Position numbers and translations under genes: made by a program
Part shown: positions 18,802-27,022 of the stretch, in pieces
Position numbering within the stretch: position 1 is the stretch's first letter
Layout: each line of letters begins with the position of its first letter
From: Janibacter sp. HTCC2649
Lineage (GTDB): Bacteria; Actinomycetota; Actinomycetes; Actinomycetales; Dermatophilaceae
DNA length: 64,000 bases
Direction of reading: 5' to 3'
Assembly: GCF_000152705.1 (NCBI RefSeq)
Contig: NZ_CH672413.1
Span: forward strand, 4,027,254-4,091,253
Notes under the pieces: model-generated
What the model was told of the DNA's origin: nothing
Database searches by the model: none
The model's input: the letters and a program-made list of their open reading frames with translations, nothing else

Positions 18802-19725
18802 ATGACGGCAACCGTGACCGGCGGCAGGGACGACACCGACGTGTCGGCCCTGCCGCCGAGCGCGCAGCCACCGGAGTCAGACCCGGGTGCTGCCGAGAGT
18901 GAACCGTCACGCCCCGTTGGGCGCTCGCGGTTCGGTGTGGTCGGGCGACCGCTCGGGGTCGGCGTCGTGGGCCTGTGGCTCAGCGTCATGGTGCTGCTGC
19001 CGCTGGCCGCGCTCACGGTCACGTCCTTCGAGGAGGGCTGGGGCGGCTTCTGGGAGGCCGTCACCGCACCGGTTGCCCTCGCGTCGTTGCGCGTCACGAT
19101 CGTGGCCGCCCTGGTCGTGGCCCTGATCAACGCGGTCATGGGCACGCTCATCGCGTGGGTGCTCGTGCGCGACGACTTCCCGGGCAAACGCATCGTCAAC
19201 GCGCTCATCGACCTGCCGTTCGCGCTGCCGACGATTGTCGCGAGCATCGTGCTCCTGTCGCTCTACGGACCCAACAGCCCGGTGGGGATCCACCTCAACG
19301 CGACCCAACCCGGGCTCGTGGTGGCCCTGGCGTTCGTCACCCTGCCGTTCGTCGTCCGGTCGGTGCAGCCGGTGCTCATCGAGGCCGACCGAGAGGTCGA
19401 GGAGGCCTCCGCCTCGCTCGGCGCCTCGAGCTGGGTCACCTTCCGCCGCGTCGTCCTGCCGACCCTGCTGCCCGCGATCATCTCCGGCACGGGACTGGCG
19501 TTCGCGCGCGCCATCGGTGAGTACGGCTCCGTCGTCCTCATCGGCGGCAACATCCCGCGCGAGACCCAGGTGGCGTCCCAATACATCCAGCAGCAGATCG
19601 AGATCGACCGCCCGGTCAACGCGGCTGCGGTCTCGGTGGCCCTGTTGGCGATCGCCTTCCTCACGCTGGCGGTGCTGCGCTGGTTCGCCGGGCGTTCGCT
19701 GCGCCGTGAGGAGACCGCGTCATGA
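18802..19725 (+). CDS. cysT: Sulfate ABC transporter permease CysT
   Basis: A 307-residue inner-membrane permease. After a Pro/Ser-rich cytosolic N-terminus of about 45 residues come six membrane helices. The EAA loop is EEASASLGASSWVTFRRVVLPTLLPAI, the contact site for the ATPase. RAIGEYGSVVLIGGN near the C-terminus is typical of CysT. Start ATG 18802 is one base after the real end of the binding-protein gene; upstream in-frame starts lie inside that gene. It overlaps cysW (ATGA). Confidence 0.93.
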   Translation: MTATVTGGRDDTDVSALPPSAQPPESDPGAAESEPSRPVGRSRFGVVGRPLGVGVVGLWLSVMVLLPLAALTVTSFEEGWGGFWEAVTAPVALASLRVTIVAALVVALINAVMGTLIAWVLVRDDFPGKRIVNALIDLPFALPTIVASIVLLSLYGPNSPVGIHLNATQPGLVVALAFVTLPFVVRSVQPVLIEADREVEEASASLGASSWVTFRRVVLPTLLPAIISGTGLAFARAIGEYGSVVLIGGNIPRETQVASQYIQQQIEIDRPVNAAAVSVALLAIAFLTLAVLRWFAGRSLRREETAS

Positions 19726-20552
19726 GCACCGCCACGCGCACCGGACCCTCGACCCGGACACCGGCCAAACTCGCCCTGCGCACCATCGCGCTGGCCTACC
19801 TCACGCTCCTCGTGGCGGTCCCGATCGTCCTCATCCTGTGGCGCACGTTCCAGCCCGGCATCGGCGAGTTCATCGACTCGATCAGGACACCCGCGGCCAT
19901 CTCGGCGCTCAACCTCTCGGTCCTCATCGTCGCGATCGTCGTGCCGCTCAACGTGATCTTCGGTGTGAGCACGGCACTGGCCCTCGTGCGCGGACGGTTC
20001 CCCGGCAAGGGTCTGCTGCAAGCCGTCGTCGACCTGCCGTTCGCGGTCTCACCGATCGTCGTCGGAGTCGCCCTGATCCTGCTGTGGGGTTCCGGCGGCT
20101 GGTTCGGTGGCGTGGAGAGCCTCGGCTTCCAGGTGATCTTCGGCCTGCCGGGCATGGTCATCGCGACCCTGTTCGTGACCCTGCCCTTCGTCGTGCGTGA
20201 AGTCGAACCCGTCCTCCACGAGATCGGCACCGAGCAGGAGCAGGCGGCCTCGACCCTGGGCGCGAGCTCGTGGCAGACGTTCTGGCGCATCACCCTCCCG
20301 GCGATCCGGTGGGGCCTCACCTACGGCGTGGTGCTGACGATTGCCCGCGCCCTCGGTGAGTTCGGCGCCGTGATCATGGTCAGCTCCGGCTTCCCCGGCG
20401 TGTCACAGACCCTCACCCTGCTCGTGCACTCGCGCTACATCGACGACCACAACACCTACGGCGCGTATGCCGCCGCCACCCTTCTCATGGGCCTTGCCGT
20501 TGCGACGTTGCTCGGCATGACCCTGCTCGACCGCAAGAGGAGCACACGATGA
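19722..20552 (+). CDS. cysW: Sulfate ABC transporter permease CysW
   Basis: A 276-residue permease with six membrane helices and the EAA loop [46 protein letters not shown] and the following [12 protein letters not shown] are typical of CysW. It pairs with CysT to form the sulfate/thiosulfate channel. ATGA overlaps on both sides (19722-19725 and 20549-20552) show one operon with cysT and cysA. Confidence 0.93.
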   Translation: MSTATRTGPSTRTPAKLALRTIALAYLTLLVAVPIVLILWRTFQPGIGEFIDSIRTPAAISALNLSVLIVAIVVPLNVIFGVSTALALVRGRFPGKGLLQAVVDLPFAVSPIVVGVALILLWGSGGWFGGVESLGFQVIFGLPGMVIATLFVTLPFVVREVEPVLHEIGTEQEQAASTLGASSWQTFWRITLPAIRWGLTYGVVLTIARALGEFGAVIMVSSGFPGVSQTLTLLVHSRYIDDHNTYGAYAAATLLMGLAVATLLGMTLLDRKRSTR

Positions 20553-21559
20553 TCAGCGTCACCGGCGCCCGCAAGAACTACGGCGACTTCACCGCCCTCG
20601 ACGACGTCTCGCTCGAGATCCCGGCCGGCAGCCTCACCGCCCTGCTGGGTCCGAGTGGCTCCGGCAAGTCGACCCTGCTGCGCGCCATCGCGGGTCTGGA
20701 GAGTCTCGACGGCGGACGGATCGTCATCAACGGAACGGACGTCACCGGCATACCCCCTCAGAAGCGGGGGATCGGCTTCGTCTTCCAGCACTACGCCGCG
20801 TTCAAGCACATGACGGTGCGCGACAACGTCGCCTTCGGGCTCACGATCCGCAAGCGCCCCAAGGCCGAGATCAAGCGCAAGGTCGACGACCTGCTCGAGA
20901 TCGTCGGGCTCGACGGGTTCCAGCACCGCTACCCGGCCCAGCTCTCGGGTGGGCAGCGCCAGCGCATGGCCCTGGCCCGCGCCCTGGCCGTCGACCCCGA
21001 GGTGCTGCTCCTCGACGAGCCGTTCGGCGCCCTCGACGCCAAGGTGCGTGCGGACCTGCGGCAGTGGCTGCGCCGCCTGCACGACGAGGTCCACGTGACG
21101 ACGGTGCTCGTCACCCACGACCAGGAGGAGGCGCTCGACGTCGCCGACCGCATCGCCGTCCTCAACAAGGGACAGATCGAGCAGATTGGTGACCCGATCT
21201 CCCTCTATGACCGTCCGGCGAACGACTTCGTCATGTCCTTCCTCGGATCGGTCGCGCGTCTCGGCGGACAGCTCGTGCGCCCTCACGACATCGCGCTGCA
21301 CCGCACCCTCGAACGGGCGGTGCAGCTCGACGCCCGGGTCGGCGGATCGCCCGGCGTCATCGAGGCAGTCGTCGAGCGCGTCGTCCGGCTCGGCTTCGAG
21401 GTGCGGGTCGACCTGCGCGCCACCAGCGGCGAGCGGTTCGCGGCCCAGCTGACCCGGGCCGAGGCCGACGCTCTCGCACTCGCGGCCGGGGACACCGTCT
21501 TCGCGCACACCGTGAACGTCGTCAACCCCGCCGAGACCGAGCCCGCCCTCGCCATCTGA
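20549..21559 (+). CDS. cysA: Sulfate ABC transporter ATP-binding protein CysA
   Basis: A 336-residue ATPase. Walker A is GPSGSGKST (residues 34-42), the Q-loop [13 protein letters not shown], the signature [15 protein letters not shown] (about 137) and Walker [16 protein letters not shown], then the H-loop VTHDQEEA. The QHYA(A/L)F motif is typical of CysA. A C-terminal regulatory TOBE-like domain follows from about residue 245. It powers uptake by CysT and CysW. It is the last gene of the operon and is followed by two tandem palindromes. Confidence 0.95.
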   Translation: MISVTGARKNYGDFTALDDVSLEIPAGSLTALLGPSGSGKSTLLRAIAGLESLDGGRIVINGTDVTGIPPQKRGIGFVFQHYAAFKHMTVRDNVAFGLTIRKRPKAEIKRKVDDLLEIVGLDGFQHRYPAQLSGGQRQRMALARALAVDPEVLLLDEPFGALDAKVRADLRQWLRRLHDEVHVTTVLVTHDQEEALDVADRIAVLNKGQIEQIGDPISLYDRPANDFVMSFLGSVARLGGQLVRPHDIALHRTLERAVQLDARVGGSPGVIEAVVERVVRLGFEVRVDLRATSGERFAAQLTRAEADALALAAGDTVFAHTVNVVNPAETEPALAI

Positions 21560-21574
21560 CCCTGCCAAACACAA

Positions 21575-21682
21575 GTCCGCGCGAATGGTCGGCTTCTCGA
21601 CCACCCGCGCGGACGTTGGCGTATGCCGCACCCTTGCGTCCGCGCGGACGGCTGGGTTTGCGACCATCCGGGCGGACGCAAG
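21575..21682. repeat. Two tandem related imperfect palindromes between cysA and the Rrf2 gene
   Basis: Hairpin 1 has arms 21575-21591 and 21598-21614; hairpin 2 has arms 21633-21651 and 21664-21682. Both share a right arm of the type CGACCAyCCGsGCGGACG, so they look like two copies of one element about 40-50 bp long. One GTATGCCG octamer lies between them (21621-21628). They probably terminate cysTWA transcription, but the duplication suggests a small mobile or expanding repeat. Confidence 0.7.
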
Positions 21683-21748
21683 CCTGGGCGAGTCGCGCAA
21701 GACGTGACCTATTGGTCGAATGTAGCTCGGGTAGGTGAGAATGCGGGC

Positions 21749-22216
21749 GTGGACATCTCGGCGCGCACGGACTATGCAGTGCGGGCCATGCTCATCCTCG
21801 GCGAGGCCCAGCAGGCCGAGTCGGGCCCGGTGAGCGTCGAGACGTTGGCCCAGCGGCAGAGCCTGCCGCGCAAGTTCCTCGAGGAGATCGTGGCCGACCT
21901 GCGCACCGCCGGGCTCGTCACGAGCACTCGCGGAGCCCGCGGCGGCTACTCGCTGGCCCGACCTGCGACCGAGACGGTCCTCGGTGACGTCTTCCGTGCC
22001 GTCGACGGACCCCTCGCGGAGGTGAGGGGACTGCGTCCGCACGAGACGGCATACGAAGGTGTTGCCCTGCACCTGCCCCAGGTCTGGGTCGCCGTTCGCG
22101 CCGCCCTGCGGGCCGTCCTCGACACGACCTCGCTCGCCGACGTCCTCAGCGGCGAACTGCCCGACACCGTTCGCGAGCTCACCGCGAACCCCGACGCCTG
22201 GATCAACCGCGCATGA
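21749..22216 (+). CDS. Rrf2 family transcriptional regulator
   Basis: A 155-residue winged-helix regulator. It opens MDISARTDYAVRAMLILGEA, the standard Rrf2 start, and has the recognition region SLPRKFLEEIVADLRTAGLVTSTRGARGGYSLAR. I see none of the three cysteines that bind an iron-sulfur cluster in IscR/NsrR, so it is more like CymR, the cysteine-metabolism repressor. I start it at GTG 21749, which matches the family opening; longer readings add unrelated sequence. Next to a sulfate importer, a sulfur-control role is likely (inference). ATGA overlap with the SDR gene. Confidence 0.88.
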   Translation: MDISARTDYAVRAMLILGEAQQAESGPVSVETLAQRQSLPRKFLEEIVADLRTAGLVTSTRGARGGYSLARPATETVLGDVFRAVDGPLAEVRGLRPHETAYEGVALHLPQVWVAVRAALRAVLDTTSLADVLSGELPDTVRELTANPDAWINRA

Positions 22217-23766
22217 CCGAACGCCCCGCCAAGAACGACCCAACCGACCCCAGCCTTCGGGTCCACGACCTCGGGCCGGGAGTCGACCCCGACGACCTCG
22301 CGACCCTGCTCCGGGTCCTCGACGAGCTGCCGACCCTCGACGGCGACCACCCCGACATCCAGGTCGTCAAGCGCGCGGTCGGGCGCATGTACAAGCAGGT
22401 CCGCAAGGCCCGCCGCCGCGAGGCCAAGCAGCCGCAGATCGACCACGACGAGGCGATCATCGCCCAGACGGCCACGGGCTCGCCCATGCGCATCGACGAC
22501 GAGACCAAGGGGATTCTCCTCGAGGTCCCGCCCGTCGGGACCACTGTGGGGGAGTTGATCGAGCCGCGGGGCTGCTACATCTGCAAGGACGACTTCACGC
22601 TCGTTGACGCGTTCTACCACTGGCTCTGCCCGCCCTGCGCCGCCAAGAGCCACCTCAAGCGGGTCCAGCGCGCCGACCTCACCGGCAAGCGCGCCCTGCT
22701 CACCGGTGGCCGCGCCAAGATCGGCATGTACATCGCGCTCATGCTCCTGCGCGACGGAGCCCACCTGACGATCACCACGCGTTTCCCTCACGACGCCGCG
22801 AGAAGGTTTGCGGCACAGGAGGATTCGCACGAATGGATTGACCGGCTCAAGGTCGTCGGCATCGACCTGCGCGACCCGACCCAGGTCGTCGCGCTCGCCG
22901 ACGAGGTCGCGTCAGCTGGCCCGCTCGACATCCTCATCAACAACGCAGCGCAGACGGTGCGCCGCTCGCCCGGGTCCTACTCGCACCTCGTCGATGGTGA
23001 GCAGGTGCCTCTCGAGAGCAACGTGCGCTACCCGGAGCTCGTGACGTTCGACCGGATCAGCGAGGCCCATCCCGCCAACCTGCTCGGCACACTCACCGGA
23101 CACAAGGTCGCCCACCACGAGGGCGAGTCCGAGGAAGATGCTGCTCGCTCCCTGGCCCAGCGCACCGCCGCCTCGATGACCGAGATGGCCCTGACCGCAG
23201 GGCATGCGAGCCTCGAGGCCCACCTCGCCGGGACGGCCGTCGACGCCGGTGGCCTCCTGCCCGACACCCAGCGCAACAACAGCTGGACGCAGGTCGTGGA
23301 CGAGGTCGACCCGCTCGAGCTCCTTGAGGTGCAGCTCTGCAACTCGACGGCTCCGTTCATCCTCATCTCGCGCCTTCGCCCGTCGATGCGCGCGGCGGTG
23401 CAGGCTGGCGCCCGCCGCGCCTACGTCGTCAACGTGTCGGCGATGGAGGGTCAGTTCTCCCGCAAGTACAAGGGCCCCGGCCACCCGCACACCAACATGG
23501 CCAAGGCCGCGCTCAACATGCTCACCCGCACGAGCTCGGGGGAGATGTTCGAGACCGACCGCATCCTCATGACCGCCGTCGACACCGGATGGATCACCGA
23601 CGAGCGGCCGCACCACGAGAAGCTGCGGATGGCCGCCGAGGGCTGGCACGCGCCGCTCGACCTCGTTGACGGCGCGGCCCGCGTCTACGACCCGATCGTG
23701 CGCGGCGAGGCCGGCGAAGACCTCTACGGTGCCTTCGTCAAGGACTTCGAACCCAGTCCCTGGTGA
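22213..23766 (+). CDS. SDR family protein with N-terminal CxxC/CxxC finger and no catalytic tyrosine
   Basis: 517 residues, about twice a normal SDR. Residues 1-115 are a charged helical region. CYIC (Cys121, Cys124) and CPPC (Cys139, Cys142) form a likely zinc site. A Rossmann fold begins at ALLTGGRAKIG (about 162-172), with DILINNAAQTVRR as the NNAG-equivalent. The serine region is VVNVSAMEGQFSRKY, but the YxxxK position reads TNMAK (Thr427 to Lys431), so the catalytic Tyr is missing. It overlaps the Rrf2 gene (ATGA) and is likely co-regulated. A family with the same TNMAK motif is known in plants and bacteria; function unknown. Confidence 0.8.
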   Translation: MTERPAKNDPTDPSLRVHDLGPGVDPDDLATLLRVLDELPTLDGDHPDIQVVKRAVGRMYKQVRKARRREAKQPQIDHDEAIIAQTATGSPMRIDDETKGILLEVPPVGTTVGELIEPRGCYICKDDFTLVDAFYHWLCPPCAAKSHLKRVQRADLTGKRALLTGGRAKIGMYIALMLLRDGAHLTITTRFPHDAARRFAAQEDSHEWIDRLKVVGIDLRDPTQVVALADEVASAGPLDILINNAAQTVRRSPGSYSHLVDGEQVPLESNVRYPELVTFDRISEAHPANLLGTLTGHKVAHHEGESEEDAARSLAQRTAASMTEMALTAGHASLEAHLAGTAVDAGGLLPDTQRNNSWTQVVDEVDPLELLEVQLCNSTAPFILISRLRPSMRAAVQAGARRAYVVNVSAMEGQFSRKYKGPGHPHTNMAKAALNMLTRTSSGEMFETDRILMTAVDTGWITDERPHHEKLRMAAEGWHAPLDLVDGAARVYDPIVRGEAGEDLYGAFVKDFEPSPW

Positions 23767-23784
23767 CAGAACGGGGTATGCCGC

Positions 23785-24768
23785 GTGGACGACTTCGCTG
23801 AGTGGGTCCGGGTCGCCTTCGGGCTGGGTGAGGGCCCGCTCGTCCGCACCGTCGGCGGCAGGGGCGCGGACGGCGACGTCTGGCACCTCCGGGTTCGGGA
23901 TCGGGAGTATGCGGTCAAGCGCCCCTTTCGCGCCTTCGACCCGGCTGCAGTCCGGCACGAGGCTGCACTCCTCGAGCACCTCACCTCGGGCGGGGTCGAG
24001 GTGCCAACGCACGTCGCGTCGCCAGAGGGCCAGCTGGTCGTCGAGGTCCCGGACCACCTGGGCGGCGGCAACGCCCGCGTGAGCCATTGGGTGACCGGAA
24101 CGTCCGTCACGGATCGCACGTCCGAGGTGGCCGAGCAGCTGGGAACCCTTCTGGCACAGCTGCATCGGGCCGCCCCGGCCACGTGGGACCGGCCCCGGAG
24201 CTGGCACACCGCGATGGTGCCGCCCGACGAGTGGGCCGAGCTGGTCAGGCGCTCATCCGGACAGCCATGGCACCAAGCCCTCGTCGCACGACACGACGAC
24301 CTCACGGCATACGCCGAAGTCGTGGACCGGGCCGGTCCGGGGACGGGACCGTTCGTCCTCGGCCACTGCGACCTCCATCCCGACAACGCGCTGGCGGCGC
24401 CGGACGGCAGCCTGCGAGCCCTCGACTGGGAGGACTGCGGGCCGGTGGACCCGACCCGCGAACTCGCCAAGACCCTCGTCCAGTGGCACGTGCTCGGCGA
24501 GAGCGTCGACGACGACGCGATCACGAAAACCGTTGCGGCCTACCGAGACGCGGGTGGGCCCGGCTTGCTCGCAGACACACCGGACTTCGCCATGGTGCTG
24601 TGCAGCGAGACGAACTTCCTGGCCAACCAGGTCCGGCTCGCCCTCGATGTCAGTGCACCGGGGGAGCGGCGCGATCAGGCCCGCGGCGAGATCACCGAGG
24701 CGCTCGCCGACTACCTACCCAGCATCGCCGCACTCGAGCGCGTCCTGTCGGTCACGCGACCTGGTTGA
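23785..24768 (+). CDS. Aminoglycoside phosphotransferase-like (APH family) kinase
   Basis: A 327-residue protein-kinase-like enzyme. REYAVKRPF carries the ATP-binding lysine, the catalytic loop is HCDLHPDN (about residues 194-201) and ALDWEDCGPVDP supplies the metal-binding aspartate. The full APH motif set suggests an active small-molecule kinase; a resistance role is not implied. The start is GTG 23785, close after the SDR gene. The 3' end overlaps the convergent membrane protein gene by 17 bp. Substrate unknown. Confidence 0.8.
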   Translation: MDDFAEWVRVAFGLGEGPLVRTVGGRGADGDVWHLRVRDREYAVKRPFRAFDPAAVRHEAALLEHLTSGGVEVPTHVASPEGQLVVEVPDHLGGGNARVSHWVTGTSVTDRTSEVAEQLGTLLAQLHRAAPATWDRPRSWHTAMVPPDEWAELVRRSSGQPWHQALVARHDDLTAYAEVVDRAGPGTGPFVLGHCDLHPDNALAAPDGSLRALDWEDCGPVDPTRELAKTLVQWHVLGESVDDDAITKTVAAYRDAGGPGLLADTPDFAMVLCSETNFLANQVRLALDVSAPGERRDQARGEITEALADYLPSIAALERVLSVTRPG

Positions 24769-25189
24769 CGCGTTTGCGCAACGCGACGTAGCCAAGGCAG
24801 CTCAGCAGGACCACAGCCGCCGCGGCCGCGAACCAGGGGATCGCCTTGGCCCATGCGATGGCGTTCTCGTCGATCGGGACACCGTTCGACGTGCAGGTCG
24901 TGGGCACGTCAGAGCCACCGGAGCACGAGATGTCGTTGGGGCCAGCCGTGGCCAGGACCCAGCCGAGCCAGATCAGCCCTGCGGCCAGCGAGAGACCGAG
25001 GCCGGCGACGGCGGGCCAACCGTTGGGGCGACGCTCCGTCAGGATGATCGACAGGACGAGCAGCGCGATGGCGATCGGGAGCACGAAGATCCCGATCGTG
25101 AGCATCCCCATGAGGGCCAGGACCCCCGCCAAACCCGTGAGCATCCACAGGACGAACAGCCCCGTGGGTGCTGAGGTCGGACGCGCCAT
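24752..25189 (-). CDS. Four-helix membrane protein of unknown function
   Basis: A 145-residue protein with about four hydrophobic segments (residues 10-27, 30-48, 58-80 and 117-135) and a short loop with two cysteines ([17 protein letters not shown]) between the last two, probably disulfide-linked outside the cell. No known motif. Start ATG 25189 chosen because the hydrophobic part begins just after; in-frame sequence upstream shows no similarity. Function unknown. Confidence 0.65.
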   Translation of the reverse strand: MARPTSAPTGLFVLWMLTGLAGVLALMGMLTIGIFVLPIAIALLVLSIILTERRPNGWPAVAGLGLSLAAGLIWLGWVLATAGPNDISCSGGSDVPTTCTSNGVPIDENAIAWAKAIPWFAAAAAVVLLSCLGYVALRKRVNQVA

Positions 25190-25445
25190 GACGGTCACAC
25201 CAACCACGATAGGACCGGAACCCGCCCACGGACAGGAGCTCACGGCATACCCGGAAAAATGGGGGTATGCCGCACGCTCACCTTGCGCGGTTCGGACCAC
25301 CTCGCGTGGTCTGGCAGAATGGTCGGCTGTACACCTTCTGGTTGGCGCTGATGTCGACCGGATGCCTACCCCGGGCCGTTCGGTACCCCGCGTGTTTGCT
25401 CCCGCGGTCTGGCCGTGCCCACAACCTGAAAGCGAGACCACACAC
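25190..25445 (+). promoter_or_regulatory. rpsP operon promoter/leader with octamer inverted repeat
   Basis: CGGCATACCC (25243-25252) and GGGTATGCCG (25263-25272) form a 10-bp inverted repeat with a 10-nt loop, built from two copies of the window-wide octamer. A second hairpin GACCAC/GTGGTC (25295-25311) directly precedes the -10-like CAGAAT (25315-25320). The remaining 125 bp to the GTG start would be a leader. The region drives the ribosomal/tRNA-modification operon; promoter assignment is tentative. Confidence 0.45.
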
Positions 25446-26129
25446 GTGGCCGTCAAGATTCGTCTCAAGCGTATGGGCAAGATCCGTACCGCCATCTACC
25501 GCGTCGTCGTCATGGACTCGCGCACCAAGCGCGACGGTCGTGCGATCGAGGAGATCGGCAAGTACGACCCCAACCAGGAGCCGTCGCTCATCGAGATCGA
25601 CATGGAGCGCGCGAACCACTGGCGTTCGCTCGGCGCCCAGCCGACCGAGGCAGTTGCTGCCCTCCTGAAGATCATGGACGAGGGCACCCTCAAGGTGGCC
25701 GAGCCCAAGCCCAAGAAGAAGGACCTCTACGAGGCCGCTCTCGCCGCTGCTGGCAAGACCGAGGGCGACGACGCCTCGGGCGCCACCACCGCCAAGAAGA
25801 AGGCTGCAGCCAAGAAGGCCGACGAGGCCAAGGCTGACGAGGCCCCCAAGGCCGAGGAGAAGGTCGAGGAGGCCCCCAAGGCTGACGAGGCTCCCAAGGC
25901 TGAGGAGACCACCGAGGCTGCTGCTCCCGCCGCCGCCGACCTCCCCAAGGGTGCGGCTGCCGCACTCGAGGGTGGCGCCGCTCCCGAGGGCTACACCATC
26001 AAGGGCAACGCCGACTCGATGAAGTTCCACGAGCCCGACGGCCAGTGGTTCGAGCAGACCGTCGCCGAGGTCTGGTTCAAGAACGCCGCTGACGCCGAGG
26101 CCGCTGGCTTCGTCAAGGCTGGGTCCTGA
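25446..26129 (+). CDS. rpsP: 30S ribosomal protein S16 with long C-terminal extension
   Basis: 227 residues where bacterial S16 is typically 80-150. Residues 1-85 are normal S16 ([29 protein letters not shown]). Residues about 85-180 are a low-complexity Lys/Ala/Glu/Asp/Pro segment. Residues 182-227 form a compact piece with [28 protein letters not shown] and AEAAGFVKA, which resembles the small module found at the ends of some actinobacterial proteins (sunset type). The start is GTG 25446, matching the family N-terminus. It heads rpsP-khpA-rimM-trmD. Confidence 0.93.
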   Translation: MAVKIRLKRMGKIRTAIYRVVVMDSRTKRDGRAIEEIGKYDPNQEPSLIEIDMERANHWRSLGAQPTEAVAALLKIMDEGTLKVAEPKPKKKDLYEAALAAAGKTEGDDASGATTAKKKAAAKKADEAKADEAPKAEEKVEEAPKADEAPKAEETTEAAAPAAADLPKGAAAALEGGAAPEGYTIKGNADSMKFHEPDGQWFEQTVAEVWFKNAADAEAAGFVKAGS

Positions 26130-26131
26130 CA

Positions 26132-26374
26132 ATGCTCGAGGAGGCGCTGGAGCACCTCGTCACCGGGATCGTCGACCACAAGGACGACGTCGCGGTGCAG
26201 CGCAAGGAGCTCCGTCGCGGCGAGATCATCGAGGTCCGGGTTCACCCGGATGACCTTGGTCGCGTCATCGGCCGCTCCGGCCGCACCGCCAGCGCACTGC
26301 GCACGGTGTTGACCGCGCTCGCCGGTGGTCGCCCCGTCCGGATCGACATCGTCGACACCGACCGAGTGCGCTGA
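26132..26374 (+). CDS. khpA: KH-domain RNA-binding protein KhpA
   Basis: An 80-residue single KH domain. The RNA-binding GxxG loop is GRSG in DDLGRVIGRSGRTASALR. It is encoded directly after rpsP (2 bp gap), the conserved position of KhpA in Gram-positives, where it partners KhpB/Jag in RNA binding. The start ATG 26132 gives the standard opening LEEALEHLVTGIVDH. Confidence 0.93.
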   Translation: MLEEALEHLVTGIVDHKDDVAVQRKELRRGEIIEVRVHPDDLGRVIGRSGRTASALRTVLTALAGGRPVRIDIVDTDRVR

Positions 26375-26388
26375 GCACGTTTCATCTC

Positions 26389-26424
26389 GAACGCGCCGTG
26401 TCCCGACAGGGGCGCGGCGCGTTC
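26389..26424 (+). terminator. Hairpin between khpA and rimM
   Basis: GAACGCGCCG (26389-26398) pairs with CGGCGCGTTC (26415-26424), 10 bp perfect with a 16-nt loop. A short T-containing stretch (GTGCTTTCC) follows. It probably attenuates transcription from the rpsP promoter before rimM, which has its own -10-like GAGGAT 7 bp before its ATG. Confidence 0.6.
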
Positions 26425-26455
26425 GTGCTTTCCCCGGCCTGAGAGGATCTGACCC

Positions 26456-27007
26456 ATGCCCCGCAGCTCCAACGCCCTCCTCGTCGCCCGCATCGGCAAG
26501 CCCCACGGGCTTCGTGGTGAGGTGACGGTCCAGACCCACACCGATGACCCCGAGGCCCGCTACGTCCCCGGCACGGTGTTCGACACCGAGGCCCAGCCCG
26601 GGACCGGCGTGCCGCGCACCCTCACCGTGAGCACGGCACGCCTGCACCGGCAGATCTGGCTGCTCGGTTTCGCCGAGATCCCGGACCGCACCGGAGCCGA
26701 GTCGCTGCGGGGGACCCAGCTGTTCCTCGACCCCGACGAGGCCGACGAGGTCGAGAGCGACGAGGACGACGGCTTCTACGAACACGACCTCGTGGGCCTC
26801 GCCGTCCAGGACCCCTCGGGAGCCGTTCTTGGCGAGGTGACCGGCCTCGTCCTCGGCGCCGTGCAGGACCTGCTCGAGGTGCGACTCACCAACCGTCGCG
26901 ACGTCCTGGTGCCGTTCGTCGAAGCGATCGTGACCGAGATCGACATCGAGGCAGGGCACGTCGTCGTCGACGCACCCGCGGGCCTCTTCGACCTCGACGA
27001 AGCCTGA
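26456..27007 (+). CDS. rimM: Ribosome maturation factor RimM
   Basis: A 183-residue protein. LLVARIGKPHGLRGEVTVQTHTDDPEARY is the conserved RimM N-terminal domain and FYEHDLVGLAVQDPSGAVLGEVTG with VLVPFVEAIVTEID the PRC-barrel. It binds S19 and helps 30S head maturation. The ATG has GAGGAT ending 7 bp upstream, suggesting a separate leaderless start inside the operon. It precedes trmD, the universal order. Confidence 0.95.
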   Translation: MPRSSNALLVARIGKPHGLRGEVTVQTHTDDPEARYVPGTVFDTEAQPGTGVPRTLTVSTARLHRQIWLLGFAEIPDRTGAESLRGTQLFLDPDEADEVESDEDDGFYEHDLVGLAVQDPSGAVLGEVTGLVLGAVQDLLEVRLTNRRDVLVPFVEAIVTEIDIEAGHVVVDAPAGLFDLDEA

Positions 27008-27022
27008 GTCGTGGGCATCGCC

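Noticed and set aside
18601..18805. Programmed frameshift in the sulfate-binding gene
   Set aside because: The C-run could slip, but no stimulatory structure is evident and this family is not known to use recoding; mutation or sequence error is simpler.
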